Positions 1-10,355 of a DNA stretch of 64,000 nucleotides are shown piece by piece. Both the position numbers and the translations under genes were made by a program. Within the stretch, counting starts at the first letter, position 1. Each line of letters opens with the position of its first letter. The stretch covers positions 40,674-104,673 of the forward strand of contig QUBU01000010.1 in NCBI GenBank assembly GCA_014337915.1. The letters are read 5' to 3'. Source of the DNA: Gammaproteobacteria bacterium. GTDB taxonomy: Bacteria; Pseudomonadota; Gammaproteobacteria; Steroidobacterales; GCA-2729495. The notes beneath the pieces were generated by a model that worked only from the letters and a program-made list of their open reading frames with translations, did not search any database and was not told the DNA's origin.

Positions 1-2
1 TA

Positions 3-509
3 GAGGACTACACCGCTAACGTCGTGGTTGCGCAGCTGCTGTACCTCGAGTCGGAGAATCCTGACAAGGACATCCACCTCTACATCAATTCGCCCGGCGG
101 TTCGGTGAGCGCCGGCCTCTCCATCTATGACACCATGCAGTTCATCAAGCCGGATGTCGGCACCATCTGCGTGGGACAGGCGGCCAGCATGGGAGCGGTG
201 CTGCTGGCTGGCGGCGCCAGGGGCAAGCGCCACTGCCTGCCGCATTCCCGCGTGATGATCCACCAGCCCCTTGGCGGCTTTCAGGGCCAGGCGGAGGACT
301 TTGACCGCTATGCCAAGGAAATCCTCCAGACCCGCTCGCGGCTCAATGACATCCTCGCCAGGCACACCGGCCAGGCGCTGGAGCGCATCGAAAAGGACAC
401 CGACAGGGACTACTTCATGAGCGGCGAGGAAGCAGCGGCCTACGGCATCATCGACACGGTGCTGGCGCGGCGCGCCACGGTCGAAGCGCCCGGTGGCGGT
501 CCGGCCTGA
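3..509 (+). CDS. clpP: ATP-dependent Clp protease proteolytic subunit (5' partial)
   Basis: Serine peptidase that forms the tetradecameric proteolytic chamber fed by ClpX or ClpA in the cytoplasm. The reading frame is open to the left edge, so roughly the first 40 residues are missing. Visible family signatures are [18 protein letters not shown], the nucleophile serine in GQAASMGA, the catalytic histidine in [11 protein letters not shown], and the acidic residue region [13 protein letters not shown] near the C-terminus. It is followed 128 bp later by clpX on the same strand, the standard clpPX pair, with lon and hupB further downstream. Identification is secure; only the true start is unknown. 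Confidence 0.97.
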   Translation, partial: EDYTANVVVAQLLYLESENPDKDIHLYINSPGGSVSAGLSIYDTMQFIKPDVGTICVGQAASMGAVLLAGGARGKRHCLPHSRVMIHQPLGGFQGQAEDFDRYAKEILQTRSRLNDILARHTGQALERIEKDTDRDYFMSGEEAAAYGIIDTVLARRATVEAPGGGPA

Positions 510-540
510 GGGTATTGTCCGGAAACGCGACCTGCGTGCT

Positions 541-570
541 TTGCGCCGGTTGCTCGGTGCGTGATATATA
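541..570 (+). promoter_or_regulatory. candidate clpX promoter (extended -10)
   Basis: In the clpP-clpX gap there is TTGCGC at 541-546, an 18-bp spacer and TATATA at 565-570. The latter is preceded by TG one base upstream (562-563), the arrangement of an extended -10. It lies about 67 bp before the clpX start. This is a match by eye only; the -35 half is weak. Confidence 0.4.
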
Positions 571-637
571 CCGGCAGGAAGCCGGGGCGTTTGCGCCAGC
601 CTGCTGACTGGCTGGTGGCACTGGAACCGAGGGTGAT

Positions 638-1960
638 ATGTCGAACGAGACTCGTGGACGAAATGACGACGGAAAGCTGCTCTACTGCTCGTTCTGCGGC
701 AAGAGCCAGCATGAGGTCCGCAAGCTCATCGCGGGTCCGTCGGTATTCATCTGCGACGAATGCGTCGAACTCTGCAATGACATCATCCGGGAGGAGCTCG
801 AGGACCGCACGGAGCAGCGCGGCACGAAGCTGCCGAAGCCGCACGAGATCAAGGCAGTTCTCGACGAGTACGTCATCGGTCAGGAACGTGCGAAGAAGGT
901 GCTGTCGGTTGCGGTCTACAACCACTACAAGCGCCTGGAGAGCCGCGGTGGCGAGGGCGGCAAGAAAGACGTCGAGATCTCCAAGAGCAACATCCTGCTG
1001 ATCGGCCCGACGGGTTGCGGCAAGACGCTGCTGGCCGAGACCCTGGCCCGGCTGCTGAACGTGCCGTTCACCATCGCCGATGCCACGACGCTGACCGAGG
1101 CCGGGTATGTCGGCGAGGATGTCGAGAACATCATCCAGAAGCTTTTGCAGAAGTGCGATTACGATGTCGAAAAGGCCCAGACGGGCATCGTCTATATCGA
1201 CGAAATCGACAAGATTTCGCGCAAGTCCGACAACCCGTCGATCACCCGGGATGTCTCGGGTGAGGGCGTGCAGCAGGCCCTGCTGAAGCTGATCGAGGGC
1301 ACGGTTGCGTCCGTGCCGCCCCAGGGTGGCCGCAAGCATCCGCAGCAGGAATTCCTGCAGGTCGATACCACCAACATCCTGTTCATCGTCGGCGGTGCGT
1401 TTGCGGGCCTGGAGAAGATCATCCGCAAGCGCTCCCAGACCGGTGGCATAGGCTTCGTGGCGGAGATCAAGAGCAGTGCCGACGAGCCCAACATCGGCCA
1501 GTTGCTGACCGACGTCGAGCCCGAGGACCTGATCAAGTACGGGCTGATCCCTGAGTTCGTCGGCCGGCTGCCCGTGGTGGCGACGCTCGACGAACTGGAC
1601 GAAAAGGCACTGGTCAGCATCCTGGTCGATCCGCGCAATGCACTCACCAAGCAATACCACAAGCTGTTCGAGATGGAAGGCTGTGAGCTGGAGTTTCGCG
1701 ATGATGCGCTGCGCGCCGTGGCGCAGAAGGCGATGCAGCGCAAGACCGGCGCCCGCGGCCTGCGCACCATTCTCGAAAGCGTGCTGCTCGACACCATGTA
1801 CGAACTGCCTTCCATGACCAACGCCCGCAAGGTCGTGGTCGACGAGGCCGTCATCCTCGGCGAGACCCGGCCGTACGTGATCTACGAGTCCGACGAGGTT
1901 GCAGCACCGCGGCAGGCCATCGAGGACGAGCGCCTGCGCACCGGGTCCGGCCGGTCCTGA
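638..1960 (+). CDS. clpX: ATP-dependent Clp protease ATP-binding subunit ClpX
   Basis: AAA+ unfoldase that recognises, unfolds and threads substrates into ClpP. The protein has 440 aa (about 424 in E. coli). An N-terminal zinc-binding domain has four cysteines (C17, C20, C39, C42). The AAA+ core shows Walker A GPTGCGKT at residues 123-130, Walker [11 protein letters not shown], and the pore/arginine-finger region of the family. The start ATG follows the purine-rich GAGGGTGAT. It sits between clpP and lon, the conserved proteolysis cluster. The C-terminal tail ([14 protein letters not shown]) is variable, as in other ClpX proteins. Nothing unusual is seen. Confidence 0.98.
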   Translation: MSNETRGRNDDGKLLYCSFCGKSQHEVRKLIAGPSVFICDECVELCNDIIREELEDRTEQRGTKLPKPHEIKAVLDEYVIGQERAKKVLSVAVYNHYKRLESRGGEGGKKDVEISKSNILLIGPTGCGKTLLAETLARLLNVPFTIADATTLTEAGYVGEDVENIIQKLLQKCDYDVEKAQTGIVYIDEIDKISRKSDNPSITRDVSGEGVQQALLKLIEGTVASVPPQGGRKHPQQEFLQVDTTNILFIVGGAFAGLEKIIRKRSQTGGIGFVAEIKSSADEPNIGQLLTDVEPEDLIKYGLIPEFVGRLPVVATLDELDEKALVSILVDPRNALTKQYHKLFEMEGCELEFRDDALRAVAQKAMQRKTGARGLRTILESVLLDTMYELPSMTNARKVVVDEAVILGETRPYVIYESDEVAAPRQAIEDERLRTGSGRS

Positions 1961-1973
1961 GCCACCCGGCGGA

Positions 1974-1992
1974 TTCCGCCATGACGGCGGAA
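1974..1992 (+). other. stem-loop between clpX and lon
   Basis: TTCCGCC (1974-1980) and GGCGGAA (1986-1992) form a perfect 7-bp stem with a 5-base loop in the 64-bp clpX-lon gap. No T-run follows, so it is not a classical terminator. It could act as a processing or attenuation element in a clpX-lon transcript. Confidence 0.4.
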
Positions 1993-2024
1993 CAGCGCAG
2001 TTTCCAGGGACGATGGAGAGGCAG

Positions 2025-4436
2025 ATGACCGAGGACCAGTCGCAGTTCCGCAAGGGCGTGCCGATTCTTCCGCTGCGCGATGTCGTGGTCTATCCGCACA
2101 TGGTGATCCCGCTGTTCGTGGGCCGGCAGAAGTCCATTCTCGCCCTGGACGTGGCCATGAACGCTGGCAAGCAGATCCTGCTGGTCGCGCAGAAGCAGGC
2201 AGATGTCGATGATCCCGGTCTCGGTGACATCTATTCGGTGGGCACGCTGGCGACGATCCTGCAGCTGCTCAAGCTGCCCGATGGCACGGTCAAGGTGCTG
2301 GTGGAGGGCGGCTCGCGAGCGCGCCTGCTGGAATGCTATGCCGGCGAACATTTCGCCGCCGATATCGAGCTGGTTGCCGACGACGGCAGCATCGAGGCCC
2401 GGGAGCTCGACGTGCTCCGGCGCTCGATCGTTTCCCAGTTCGAGAACTACGTAAAGCTCAACAAGAAGGTGCCGCCGGAGATCCTCACCTCGCTGGCCGG
2501 CATCGACCAGCCTGGCCGCCTCGCCGACACCGTGGTGGCCCATATGTCGCTGAAGCTCGAGGCCAAGCAGAAGGTCCTCGAGATAAGCGCCGTCCGCGAG
2601 CGCCTCGAGCATGTGCTCGGCCTGGTGGATACCGAGATCGACATGCTGCAGATCGAGAAGCGCATCCGCGGGCGCGTCAAGCAGCAGATGGAGAAGAGCC
2701 AGCGGGAGTACTACCTGAACGAGCAGATGAAGGCGATCCAGAAGGAACTCGGCGACATGGAAGATGCGCCGAACGAGATCGCTGAGCTGGAGCAGAAGAT
2801 CGGCCGCGCCGGCATGTCGCAGGAGGCCCGCGAAAAGGCTACCTCGGAGCTCAACAAGCTGAAGATGATGTCGCCCATGTCGGCTGAGGCCACTGTGGTG
2901 CGCAACTACATTGACTGGCTGGTCAAGTCACCCTGGCGCAGCCGGACCAAGATCAACCGCGACCTGCGCCATGCCGAGACTGTGCTGGAAGCCGATCACT
3001 ACGGCCTGGAGAAGGTCAAGGAACGCATCCTCGAGTACCTGGCCGTCCAGCAGCGCGTCAGGAAGACCAAGGGTCCGATCCTCTGCCTGGTCGGGCCGCC
3101 CGGTGTCGGCAAGACCTCGCTCGGGCAGAGTATTGCCAGGGCAACGAACCGCAAGTTCATCCGCATGTCGCTGGGTGGCGTCCGCGACGAGGCGGAGATC
3201 CGCGGCCACCGTCGGACCTACATCGGATCCATGCCAGGCAAGATCATCCAGAACCTGGCGAAGACCGGCGTGCGCAATCCGCTGTTCCTGCTGGACGAGG
3301 TCGACAAGATGTCGACGGATTTCCGCGGTGATCCATCCTCCGCGCTGCTCGAGGTGCTGGATCCGGAGCAGAATGCGACCTTCAACGACCATTACCTGGA
3401 AGTCGATTTCGACCTTTCGGATGTCATGTTCGTGTGCACGGCCAACACGCTCAATATCCCGGCGCCGCTGCTCGACCGCATGGAAGTCATCCGCATCCCG
3501 GGATACACCGAGGACGAGAAGCTCAACATTGCCCGTAATTACCTGATCCCCAAACAGATGAAGGCCAACGGGCTGAAGGACCGGGAGCTGGTCATCGGTG
3601 ATGCGGCGATTCGCGACGTGATTCGCTACTACACGCGCGAGTCCGGCGTGCGCAACCTCGAGAGGGAGATCGCCAAGATCTGCCGCAAGGTCGTCAAGAG
3701 CCTGCTGCTCAAGCCGCGCGAAGGCCAGATCCAGGTTGGCCCGCGAGGCCTGGACAAGCATCTGGGCGTGCGGCGCTTTCGCTACGGCCGTGCCGAAGAG
3801 ACCGACCAGGTCGGCCAGGTCACCGGCCTCGCCTGGACCGAGGTCGGCGGTGAGTTGCTCACCATCGAGGCTGCCGTGGTGCCCGGCAAGGGCAAGCTCA
3901 TCCACACCGGCCAGCTCGGCGATGTCATGCAGGAATCGATCCAGGCGGCCACCACCGTGGTGCGCAGCCGGGCCCGGGTGCTCGGCATCGATGAGGATTT
4001 CCACCAGCGCTTCGACCTGCACGTGCACGTGCCGGAAGGTGCAACCCCGAAGGATGGCCCGAGCGCTGGCGTCGGCATGTGCACCGCGCTGGTCTCGGCG
4101 CTGACCGGCATCCCCGTGCGCTCCGACGTCGCCATGACCGGCGAGATCACGCTGCGTGGCGAAGTGCTGCCGATCGGTGGCCTGAAGGAGAAACTGCTGG
4201 CCGCACACCGTGGTGGCATCACCACTGCACTGATCCCGAAGGACAACGAAAAGGACCTCGCGGAAATCCCGAAAAACATCAAGGACAAGCTGCGGATTGT
4301 TCCGGTTCGATGGATGGACGAGGTGCTGCAGCTGTCGCTGCAACGGCTGCCGCTGCCAAAGGCCGGTGACGTCGCAGCATCGGAAGAGGCACCGGCGAAG
4401 AGCGAAGCGGGCTCCGGCGAGGTGCGTGCGCATTGA
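2025..4436 (+). CDS. lon: ATP-dependent endopeptidase La (Lon)
   Basis: Cytoplasmic AAA+ serine/lysine-dyad protease that degrades misfolded and short-lived regulatory proteins. From ATG 2025 it has 803 aa (784 in E. coli). That start is preceded by GGAGAGG; an in-frame ATG at 2013 is possible, and the longer open frame back to 1899 overlaps clpX and is unlikely. The N-terminal substrate-binding domain begins [15 protein letters not shown]. Walker A GPPGVGKT is at 357-364, and Walker B is in FLLDEVDKM. The catalytic serine is S680 in [10 protein letters not shown], with the lysine in [13 protein letters not shown]. The tail after the protease domain is about 25 variable residues. Downstream are a strong promoter and hupB. 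Confidence 0.98.
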   Translation: MTEDQSQFRKGVPILPLRDVVVYPHMVIPLFVGRQKSILALDVAMNAGKQILLVAQKQADVDDPGLGDIYSVGTLATILQLLKLPDGTVKVLVEGGSRARLLECYAGEHFAADIELVADDGSIEARELDVLRRSIVSQFENYVKLNKKVPPEILTSLAGIDQPGRLADTVVAHMSLKLEAKQKVLEISAVRERLEHVLGLVDTEIDMLQIEKRIRGRVKQQMEKSQREYYLNEQMKAIQKELGDMEDAPNEIAELEQKIGRAGMSQEAREKATSELNKLKMMSPMSAEATVVRNYIDWLVKSPWRSRTKINRDLRHAETVLEADHYGLEKVKERILEYLAVQQRVRKTKGPILCLVGPPGVGKTSLGQSIARATNRKFIRMSLGGVRDEAEIRGHRRTYIGSMPGKIIQNLAKTGVRNPLFLLDEVDKMSTDFRGDPSSALLEVLDPEQNATFNDHYLEVDFDLSDVMFVCTANTLNIPAPLLDRMEVIRIPGYTEDEKLNIARNYLIPKQMKANGLKDRELVIGDAAIRDVIRYYTRESGVRNLEREIAKICRKVVKSLLLKPREGQIQVGPRGLDKHLGVRRFRYGRAEETDQVGQVTGLAWTEVGGELLTIEAAVVPGKGKLIHTGQLGDVMQESIQAATTVVRSRARVLGIDEDFHQRFDLHVHVPEGATPKDGPSAGVGMCTALVSALTGIPVRSDVAMTGEITLRGEVLPIGGLKEKLLAAHRGGITTALIPKDNEKDLAEIPKNIKDKLRIVPVRWMDEVLQLSLQRLPLPKAGDVAASEEAPAKSEAGSGEVRAH

Positions 4437-4456
4437 CGCTGGCCGGCGGCCGTTTA

Positions 4457-4486
4457 TTGACAGTGGTTTTTCGGCCTTGGTATAAC
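4457..4486 (+). promoter_or_regulatory. sigma-70 type promoter of hupB
   Basis: TTGACA (4457-4462, perfect -35), an 18-bp spacer and TATAAC (4481-4486, five of six to -10 consensus). It begins 20 bp after the lon stop and implies a leader of about 175 nt before the hupB ATG. It is one of the best consensus promoters in the window and fits high expression of a nucleoid protein. Confidence 0.8.
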
Positions 4487-4667
4487 GTCGCGGACCTCGC
4501 CGGTCATGACGCTGCCAGCCGGCAGCGTGTCTCCTGCCAAGAATCCGCGTTGCCTGGACATACGCGAAGGAATCGGCATCGGCCGGTGAGCGCATTCGGG
4601 GGACGTCGCCGTAACCGGTGGCGTGCGGTTCCAGCGTAATCGTCGCGTTTCGCTTAAGGATATTTCC

Positions 4668-4940
4668 ATGAACAAGGGTGATCTGATCGATGCCGTTTCC
4701 GGTGAGGCTGGGCTGTCCAAGGCCGATGCCTCGCGGGCTGTCGAGTCCATGATTGCGGCCATCACCAGGGCATTGAAGGACGGCAATCAGGTCTCCCTGG
4801 TCGGCTTCGGCACCTTTACCGTGAAGACGCGTGCCGCCCGTACCGGACGCAACCCCCGCACCGGGGATGCCATCGAGATCCGGGCCAGCCGGATTCCTGG
4901 CTTCCGCGCTGGCAAGGCCCTGAAGGATGCCGTAAACTAA
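4668..4940 (+). CDS. hupB: DNA-binding protein HU
   Basis: Small histone-like protein that binds and bends DNA non-specifically and compacts the nucleoid as a dimer. The 90-aa product matches the family length. It starts [11 protein letters not shown] and carries the signature loop [19 protein letters not shown] followed by the DNA-gripping arm ([19 protein letters not shown]). ATG 4668 follows AAGGATATTTCC. Position after lon and before ppiD identifies it as the hupB (HU-beta) copy. The long leader from its own promoter suggests expression independent of lon. Confidence 0.96.
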   Translation: MNKGDLIDAVSGEAGLSKADASRAVESMIAAITRALKDGNQVSLVGFGTFTVKTRAARTGRNPRTGDAIEIRASRIPGFRAGKALKDAVN

Positions 4941-5072
4941 CGCGCCTTTTTCGGGTACTGCCGGGTTTGCTGATGACCCGACAGGTTCCGGAGGCGGGTG
5001 TGTGACCGTGCCAGAGCTGGGGCGGCGGTTTCCTGCGGCGGCAAGCCTCCCGGGCGTTCGAACGTCATGGAC

Positions 5073-5148
5073 GGGTGCTTAGCTCAGCTGGAAGAGCGTC
5101 GCCCTTACAAGGCGAAGGTCGGGGGTTCGAGACCCTCAGCACCCACCA
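5073..5148 (+). tRNA. tRNA-Val (UAC)
   Basis: Complete 76-nt cloverleaf with encoded CCA. The acceptor GGGTGCT pairs with AGCACCC, the D arm is GCTC/GAGC, and the anticodon stem TCGCC/GGCGA encloses loop CTTACAA (anticodon TAC at 5106-5108). The T arm GGGGG/CCCTC contains TTCGAGA. It is only 7 bp from the next tRNA, so the two are probably co-transcribed. Confidence 0.97.
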
Positions 5149-5155
5149 GTTCCGT

Positions 5156-5232
5156 GGAGTGGTAGTTCAGCTGGTTAGAATACCGGCCTGTCACGCCGGG
5201 GGTCGCGGGTTCGAGTCCCGTCCACTCCGCCA
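5156..5232 (+). tRNA. tRNA-Asp (GUC)
   Basis: Complete 77-nt tRNA with CCA. The acceptor GGAGTGG pairs with CCACTCC. The anticodon loop CTGTCAC sits within CCGGC/GCCGG and reads GTC. The T arm GCGGG/CCCGT contains TTCGAGT. The sequence is very close to the E. coli aspartate tRNA. It is followed at once by a strong intrinsic terminator. Confidence 0.97.
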
Positions 5233-5245
5233 GCTCCAGGAAAGG

Positions 5246-5276
5246 CGGGCGCCACCAGTGGCGCCCGTTCTTTTTT
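5246..5276 (+). terminator. intrinsic terminator of the Val-Asp tRNA operon
   Basis: A perfect 10-bp inverted repeat, CGGGCGCCAC (5246-5255) and GTGGCGCCCG (5258-5267), is followed by TTCTTTTTT. It lies 14 nt after tRNA-Asp and separates tRNA transcription from ppiD. A TAGAAT hexamer at 5284-5289, just downstream, may be the ppiD -10. Confidence 0.92.
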
Positions 5277-5363
5277 CCAACTGTAGAATGCGCGTTTCGG
5301 CCGACAGGCCCGTCCGCGGGGGCGCGAGTTCCACGGGCGCAGATCGCACAAACTGGAGTCACC

Positions 5364-7307
5364 ATGCTGCAGAACATTCGTGACCGCTTCACCGGCGTCA
5401 TGGCGCTGATCATCATCGGGGGCATCGGTGTGGCGATGGTCATCGGCCTGGTGAACACCGACACCGGCATGCAGGGACGCGAGTCCGCTGCCTCCGTCAA
5501 CGGCGAGGACATTGCGCTCACCGACTACCGCGAGGTGGTGCAGCAGCAGGTGCTGCAGCAGGAACAGCTGACCAAGTCGGATATTCCGGCGGCCGAGAGG
5601 GCGCAGATCGACCGCAATGTTCTCGAGGGCATGGTCCGCAACCGCGTCGTTGCCCAGTACGTGAAGGCCCAGGGTTTCCGGGTCAGCGACGCCAGTGTTG
5701 CCGAGCAGATCCGCACGCTGCCGGTCTTCCAGGTGGGCGGCAAGTTCTCCCCGGATGGCTACCAGGCGGCCCTGGCGAGTCAGGGCATCTCGCCGGCGGT
5801 ATTCGAGGAAGAGCGGCGTGTCGCCATGGAGATCGGGCAGCTGCAGGACGGGCTGCTGGAGAGCGCGTTTTACACGCCAGCGGAGTTTCGCCGCTTCGTC
5901 GTCCTCGAGGGTGAACGCCGCCAGGCGGCCTACGCGATCCTCGACGTCAAGGCCCTTGCCGCCGCCGTGACGGTCACCGATCCCGAAGTCAAGGCGTACT
6001 ACGATGCGCATCCGGACCGCTTCGAATCCCGCGAGAGCGTCTCGATCGACTACGTCGAGGCCAGGCCATCCGAGGTCGCGCCGGCGGGTGAGCCCACCGA
6101 GGCGGAACTGCGCGCCAGCTACGAATCCAACCCGGACCGGTTTCAGAGCGCCGAGCAGCGCCGTGCGCGGCACATCCTGGTTGCTACGGGCAAGGATGCT
6201 GACGACAAGGCTGCCGCCAGCAAGGCGGCGGACATCCGCGCCCGCCTGGAAAAGGGCGAAGATTTTGCTGCACTGGCACGCCAGTACTCGGATGACACGG
6301 GCTCGGCCGCCAACGGTGGCGAACTCGGCTGGGCAGGCAAGGGGACCTATGTGGGACCGTTCGAGGACGCGCTGTTCGCGGCCCGGCCCGGCGAGATCAC
6401 GCAGCCAGTCAAGACCGAGTTCGGCTACCACATCATCCAGCTCGAGGAAGTGCGCCCCGGGATCCGCCGGTCATTCGACGAGGTGCGCCCGGAACTGGTG
6501 GAGGAAGCGCGGCACAAGGGCTCCCAGGACCGGTTCTTCGAACTGACCGAGAAGATGGATGACGCCGCCTTGCAGAACCCGGGCAGCCTGGAAGCCGTGG
6601 CTAAGGCCAGTGGGCTGCCGATCAGGCACGTGGCCGAGTTTACCCGCAGCGCCGGCGGCGAACCCTTTGGCGCCAACCGGGCGGTCATCGATGCCGCATT
6701 CAGTGCGCGCGTGCTGGAAGCGGGCGAGAACAGTGCGCTGGTGGAGATCGGCGATGGCAGCGCGGTGATCCTGCGGGTCACCGAGCACCGGCCGGCGAAG
6801 CTGCGGCCGCTGGAGGAAGTCAGGGTGCAGGCAGAGTCCGATGCCCGCGCCGAGAAGGCTGCCATGCTGGCGGCCGAGCGTGGCCAGAAGATCGTGCAGG
6901 ACGCGCGTGCGGGCACCGACTTTCGCACGCTGGTGGCAGCAGCGGGTGCGACGCTGGTTGCGCCGCCGGAGCCGCTGGTGCGCAACAGCCCGGGCGTGCC
7001 CACGGAGGTCCTGGCAGCGATTTTCCGTGCGCCGCGGCCTGCGGCTGCGGCCAGTAGTGCCGGCTCCACCGGGCGCAACAGCTTCGACGGTCTGGCCCTG
7101 CAGGATGGCAGCTATGCGGTCCTGCGCGTGGATGCCGTGATTCCTGGCAAGCCCGACGAGATTCCCCGCGAGCAGCGTGATGCCCGGAAAGCCGCCCTGG
7201 CGCGCCAGACCGGGGTCGGTGAGGTCACCGGCGTGGCAGTCGACCTGCGCAAGGCCGCCAAGGTCGTGGTGGCGCCTGGCCTGTTCGACCAGCAGGACAA
7301 TCCCTGA
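5364..7307 (+). CDS. ppiD: PpiD-type periplasmic chaperone / SurA-N and parvulin domain protein
   Basis: Inner-membrane-anchored periplasmic folding factor that works near the Sec translocon. The 647-aa protein (623 in E. coli) has a short cytoplasmic N-terminus, one membrane helix at about residues 14-35 ([17 protein letters not shown]), a SurA-like N-terminal chaperone region, and a parvulin domain at about 265-360 ([40 protein letters not shown]). A long C-terminal region follows. ATG 5364 is preceded by GGAGTCACC. The hupB-ppiD neighbourhood is conserved. In E. coli the PpiD parvulin domain has little isomerase activity; whether this one is active cannot be told. Confidence 0.93.
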   Translation: MLQNIRDRFTGVMALIIIGGIGVAMVIGLVNTDTGMQGRESAASVNGEDIALTDYREVVQQQVLQQEQLTKSDIPAAERAQIDRNVLEGMVRNRVVAQYVKAQGFRVSDASVAEQIRTLPVFQVGGKFSPDGYQAALASQGISPAVFEEERRVAMEIGQLQDGLLESAFYTPAEFRRFVVLEGERRQAAYAILDVKALAAAVTVTDPEVKAYYDAHPDRFESRESVSIDYVEARPSEVAPAGEPTEAELRASYESNPDRFQSAEQRRARHILVATGKDADDKAAASKAADIRARLEKGEDFAALARQYSDDTGSAANGGELGWAGKGTYVGPFEDALFAARPGEITQPVKTEFGYHIIQLEEVRPGIRRSFDEVRPELVEEARHKGSQDRFFELTEKMDDAALQNPGSLEAVAKASGLPIRHVAEFTRSAGGEPFGANRAVIDAAFSARVLEAGENSALVEIGDGSAVILRVTEHRPAKLRPLEEVRVQAESDARAEKAAMLAAERGQKIVQDARAGTDFRTLVAAAGATLVAPPEPLVRNSPGVPTEVLAAIFRAPRPAAAASSAGSTGRNSFDGLALQDGSYAVLRVDAVIPGKPDEIPREQRDARKAALARQTGVGEVTGVAVDLRKAAKVVVAPGLFDQQDNP

Positions 7308-7335
7308 CCCGCGCCTACGTCCAGCCGGGGCATCC

Positions 7336-8625
7336 ATGGCGCTTCCGGGATTGCACTGGCGCATCGCCCTGGCCATGGGCCTTGGCGTGCTGCTCGGAAG
7401 CTGGTTGCAGCAGGGCGCCGGGCCTACGGCAATGCCCCTGGCTGCGCTGCTGGACTTCATCGGCACGCTGTTCATCAGTGCGCTGAAGATGGTGATGCTG
7501 CCGCTGGTGATTGCGGCGCTCATCGTCGGCGTTGCCAGCGCCGGCTCGGGGCGCCGGCTTGGTCGTCTTGGCCTGCGCACCGTCACTTTCTTCCTGCTGA
7601 CTACCATCGCGGCCATCATCACGGGCATGGTCCTCGCGAACCTGCTCATGCCGGGCATGGTCGACGGCCGGCCGGCCAGCGACGTGCTTGCGCTGGAGGC
7701 GTCGAGTGCCGACATGCCAGGTGAACTCGCCGACAAGGGCCTCGGCGATGTCTTCAACGTGCTCGTCGGCATCGTTCCGGGCAACGTGTTCAGTGCCGCG
7801 GCCAGTGACGACATGATCGGTGTGATCGTCTTCTCGATTCTCTTCGGATCGTTCATGCTGCGGATCAGGCAGGAGCTTGCCGCAACGCTGTCGCGCTTCT
7901 GGAATGGCGTTCACCAGGTGATGCTGGGCATCACCGGCTGGATCATGCAGTTCGCACCGCTGGGCGTTTTCTGCCTGGCGGCCCAGGCCAGCGCCAAGTC
8001 CGGACTGGCTACTGCCGCCCCGCTACTGGCGTTCTCCGGCGTGGTGCTGGCCGCGCTGGCGGCCCACGCACTGCTGACCCTGCCGCTGCTGCTGCGCCTG
8101 TTCGCCGGTACCGGGCCGCTGGCGTTCTACCGTGCCATGATGCCTGCCGTGCTGACCGGGCTGGCCACGGCCTCGTCGCCGGTGACGCTGCCGGTGACCA
8201 TGCAATGCGCCGTGGAGCGTGCCGCCATTCCGAACCGGGTCGCCAGCCTGGTCCTGCCGCTGGGTGCGGCGATCAACCTCAACGGTACCGCGCTGTACCA
8301 GGCCGTTGCGGCCGTATTCCTCGCGCAGGCCTATGGTATCGACCTCAGCCTGTCGATGCAGTTTGTCATCCTGGCCATAGCAGTGGCGGCATCCGTGGCC
8401 ACACCGGGCATCCCCTATGGATCACTGGTGGCGATTTCGGTGATCCTGTCGACGATCGGCCTGCCGACGGAGGCGGTCGGCGTGCTGCTGGTGGTCGACC
8501 GGTTTCTCGAGATGGCACGCACCAGCGTCGATGTGCTCGGCGATGCCATCTGCGCTGCCATCATTGCCCGCCACGACGGCGGCCTTGCGGCCGGCACATC
8601 ACCCGCGGAGCCGGCCTCCGGCTGA
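7336..8625 (+). CDS. DAACS-family dicarboxylate/amino acid:cation symporter, divergent binding site
   Basis: Multi-helix inner-membrane secondary transporter of the glutamate/aspartate/C4-dicarboxylate family (429 aa from ATG 7336). Upstream in-frame starts overlap ppiD and encode no helix. The fold is evident from HP1 (TASSPVTLPVT), the TM7 motif NLNGTALYQAVAAVFLAQ, HP2 (PGIPYGSLVAIS) and TM8 (DRFLEMARTSVDVLGD). Compared with GltPh, the TM7 NMDGT is NLNGT, the TM8 aspartate of LDM is glutamate, and N401 is aspartate. Cation and substrate preference may therefore differ from Na+/aspartate. It is inserted between ppiD and fabI, which are direct neighbours in Pseudomonas, and ends 9 bp from the convergent fabI. 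Confidence 0.88.
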   Translation: MALPGLHWRIALAMGLGVLLGSWLQQGAGPTAMPLAALLDFIGTLFISALKMVMLPLVIAALIVGVASAGSGRRLGRLGLRTVTFFLLTTIAAIITGMVLANLLMPGMVDGRPASDVLALEASSADMPGELADKGLGDVFNVLVGIVPGNVFSAAASDDMIGVIVFSILFGSFMLRIRQELAATLSRFWNGVHQVMLGITGWIMQFAPLGVFCLAAQASAKSGLATAAPLLAFSGVVLAALAAHALLTLPLLLRLFAGTGPLAFYRAMMPAVLTGLATASSPVTLPVTMQCAVERAAIPNRVASLVLPLGAAINLNGTALYQAVAAVFLAQAYGIDLSLSMQFVILAIAVAASVATPGIPYGSLVAISVILSTIGLPTEAVGVLLVVDRFLEMARTSVDVLGDAICAAIIARHDGGLAAGTSPAEPASG

Positions 8626-8634
8626 CGGGTAGCG

Positions 8635-9414
8635 CTACTCGGGACTCATGCCGATGACGTGGTACCCGCCGTCGACATACAGCGTCTGTCCGGTGATGCC
8701 TGCTGCGAGGTCGGAGCAGAGGAAGGCACCGGCATTGCCCACTTCCTCGATGGTGACGCAGCGGCGCAGCGGTGCGGTCTTGCCCATGTAGTTGAGCATG
8801 ATGCGCATGCCGCCGATGCCGGCGGCGGCCAGCGTCTTGATCGGCCCGGCTGATATGCAGTTGACGCGGATGCCAGACGGGCCGAGGTCCGACGCCATGA
8901 AGCGCACGTTCGCCTCCAGGCTCGCCTTGGCGGGACCCATGACGTTGTAGTTCGGGATAGTGCGCACGGCCGCCAGGTAGCTCATGGTCAGCAGTGCACT
9001 ACCTGGCCGCAGCATCGGCCGGCCGGCCTTGGCCAGGGCGACGAAGCTATAGCTGCTGATGTCCTGGGCGAGCCGGAAGCCTTCACGGGTCACCGTGTCC
9101 ACGTAGCTTCCGGACAGCTGCTCGCGCGGCGCGAAGGCCACCGAGTGCACGATGATGTCCAGCTGCTGCCACTCACGCCGCAGCGTGGTGAAAGCCGCAT
9201 CGATCTGCGAATCTTCCGCCACGTCCAGTGGCAGTACCAGCCGTGAGCCGGTGGCACTGGCCAGTTCCTCGACCCGTTCCCTGAGCTTGTCGTTCTGGTA
9301 GGTGTAGGCCAGCTCGGCCCCTTCCCTTGCCATGGCCTCGGCGATGCCCCAGGCGATCGAACGGTCACTGGCGACACCGACGATGAGCGCGCGTTTTCCC
9401 GTCAAGAAACCCAT
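8635..9414 (-). CDS. fabI: enoyl-[acyl-carrier-protein] reductase (NADH)
   Basis: Last reductive step of type II fatty acid elongation, trans-2-enoyl-ACP to acyl-ACP. The 259-aa short-chain dehydrogenase fold has the FabI-type nucleotide motif [13 protein letters not shown]. The catalytic residues fall at exactly the E. coli numbering: Y146, Y156 and K163 in [20 protein letters not shown]. The C-terminal [12 protein letters not shown] is typical. The gene is on the minus strand, convergent with the symporter and divergent from the methyltransferase at 9576; the 5' gap is short (about 116 bp). FabI is the triclosan and isoniazid-class target in other bacteria. Confidence 0.97.
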   Translation of the reverse strand: MGFLTGKRALIVGVASDRSIAWGIAEAMAREGAELAYTYQNDKLRERVEELASATGSRLVLPLDVAEDSQIDAAFTTLRREWQQLDIIVHSVAFAPREQLSGSYVDTVTREGFRLAQDISSYSFVALAKAGRPMLRPGSALLTMSYLAAVRTIPNYNVMGPAKASLEANVRFMASDLGPSGIRVNCISAGPIKTLAAAGIGGMRIMLNYMGKTAPLRRCVTIEEVGNAGAFLCSDLAAGITGQTLYVDGGYHVIGMSPE

Positions 9415-9575
9415 AAACCTGCTCTTGCCCCCTGAAGCCGGCGCTGATTGTAAGCCGGAGGCCGGCGATTCGTCACAGGAGTCTGGCTCCCCCCACCTCC
9501 GTTATCATAGGCTGTAGCAAGGGTTTCCGCATGGTCGGGTACCGCCATGGTCGCGGATGGCCGGCCTCGAGGCGC

Positions 9576-10355
9576 ATGACACAGATCCCCGGGTGGTTGA
9601 ATACGCTCACCGGCCGCAATCTCCTGCGCGAGGAGGTACGGCAGGTCCGGCGCGCACTGGACAACATATTTGGCGACCAGCTGGTGCAGCTGGGCACCTG
9701 GGGCGAGCCCGGCATGTTCCGCCGCCTGGCCCGGACGCGTCGGGCCGCGGTAATCAGCGATCAGCCGACACCAGGCGTGGATGCCGTCTGTGCTTCCGAT
9801 GCACTGGCCGTCACCAGCGCCTCGGTGGACGCGGTGCTGCTGCCACATACACTGGAACTGGTGGATGACCCGCATGCGGTATTGCGCGAAGTCGACCGCA
9901 TCCTGCGCCCGGACGGGCAGCTGGTGGTGCTGGGCTTCAATCCCTGGGGCTGGTGGGGGCTGCGCCATGCATTGTCCCGCCAGGGCTTTCCATCCGGTTC
10001 CCAGCGCATGATCTCCGACGGCCGTCTGTGCGACTGGCTGCAGCTGCTCGAGTTCAAGGTCCATCACTCGGCCGTGTACTACTTCGTGCCGCCGATACTG
10101 CGGGGCGCGCTGCCGCGACAGGGCCGGCCGCAGCGTTCCGAGGAGAGCGGGGTACAGCCCGATTCCCCGGTGCGCCAGGCCGGCCGCCGGTCGCGTCAGG
10201 CCTCGCTGCTCAGGCGGATCCCGGCATTTGCGGCCTGCTATGTCCTGGTGGCGCGCAAGCAGACCTGCATCGTCACGCCGATCCGCCTGGCCTGGCGGCG
10301 CCGGCCGGGGCTGGTCGGTGGCCTGGTAAACCCAACCACCCGCAACGTCGCATGA
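9576..10355 (+). CDS. YafS-like SAM-dependent methyltransferase
   Basis: Class I methyltransferase-like protein of unknown substrate, 259 aa from ATG 9576. An in-frame ATG at 9531 with AAGGG 7 nt upstream would add 15 residues; I chose 9576 because [11 protein letters not shown] then lies near the N-terminus as in relatives. Conserved parts are [37 protein letters not shown] and YVLVARK. The usual glycine-rich SAM motif I is degenerate ([10 protein letters not shown]). It overlaps rnhA by 4 bp (ATGA), matching the yafS-rnhA-dnaQ neighbourhood of enteric bacteria. A TATCAT at 9503-9508 could be its -10. Confidence 0.8.
   Translation: MTQIPGWLNTLTGRNLLREEVRQVRRALDNIFGDQLVQLGTWGEPGMFRRLARTRRAAVISDQPTPGVDAVCASDALAVTSASVDAVLLPHTLELVDDPHAVLREVDRILRPDGQLVVLGFNPWGWWGLRHALSRQGFPSGSQRMISDGRLCDWLQLLEFKVHHSAVYYFVPPILRGALPRQGRPQRSEESGVQPDSPVRQAGRRSRQASLLRRIPAFAACYVLVARKQTCIVTPIRLAWRRRPGLVGGLVNPTTRNVA

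Noticed and set aside
4941..5072. Terminator for hupB in the gap before tRNA-Val
   Set aside because: Only a weak CGGGT/ACCCG pairing without a T-run is present; not enough to call.
5075..5383. Small ORF across the Val and Asp tRNA genes
   Set aside because: It is made of tRNA sequence and a terminator; the tRNAs and hairpin are unambiguous.
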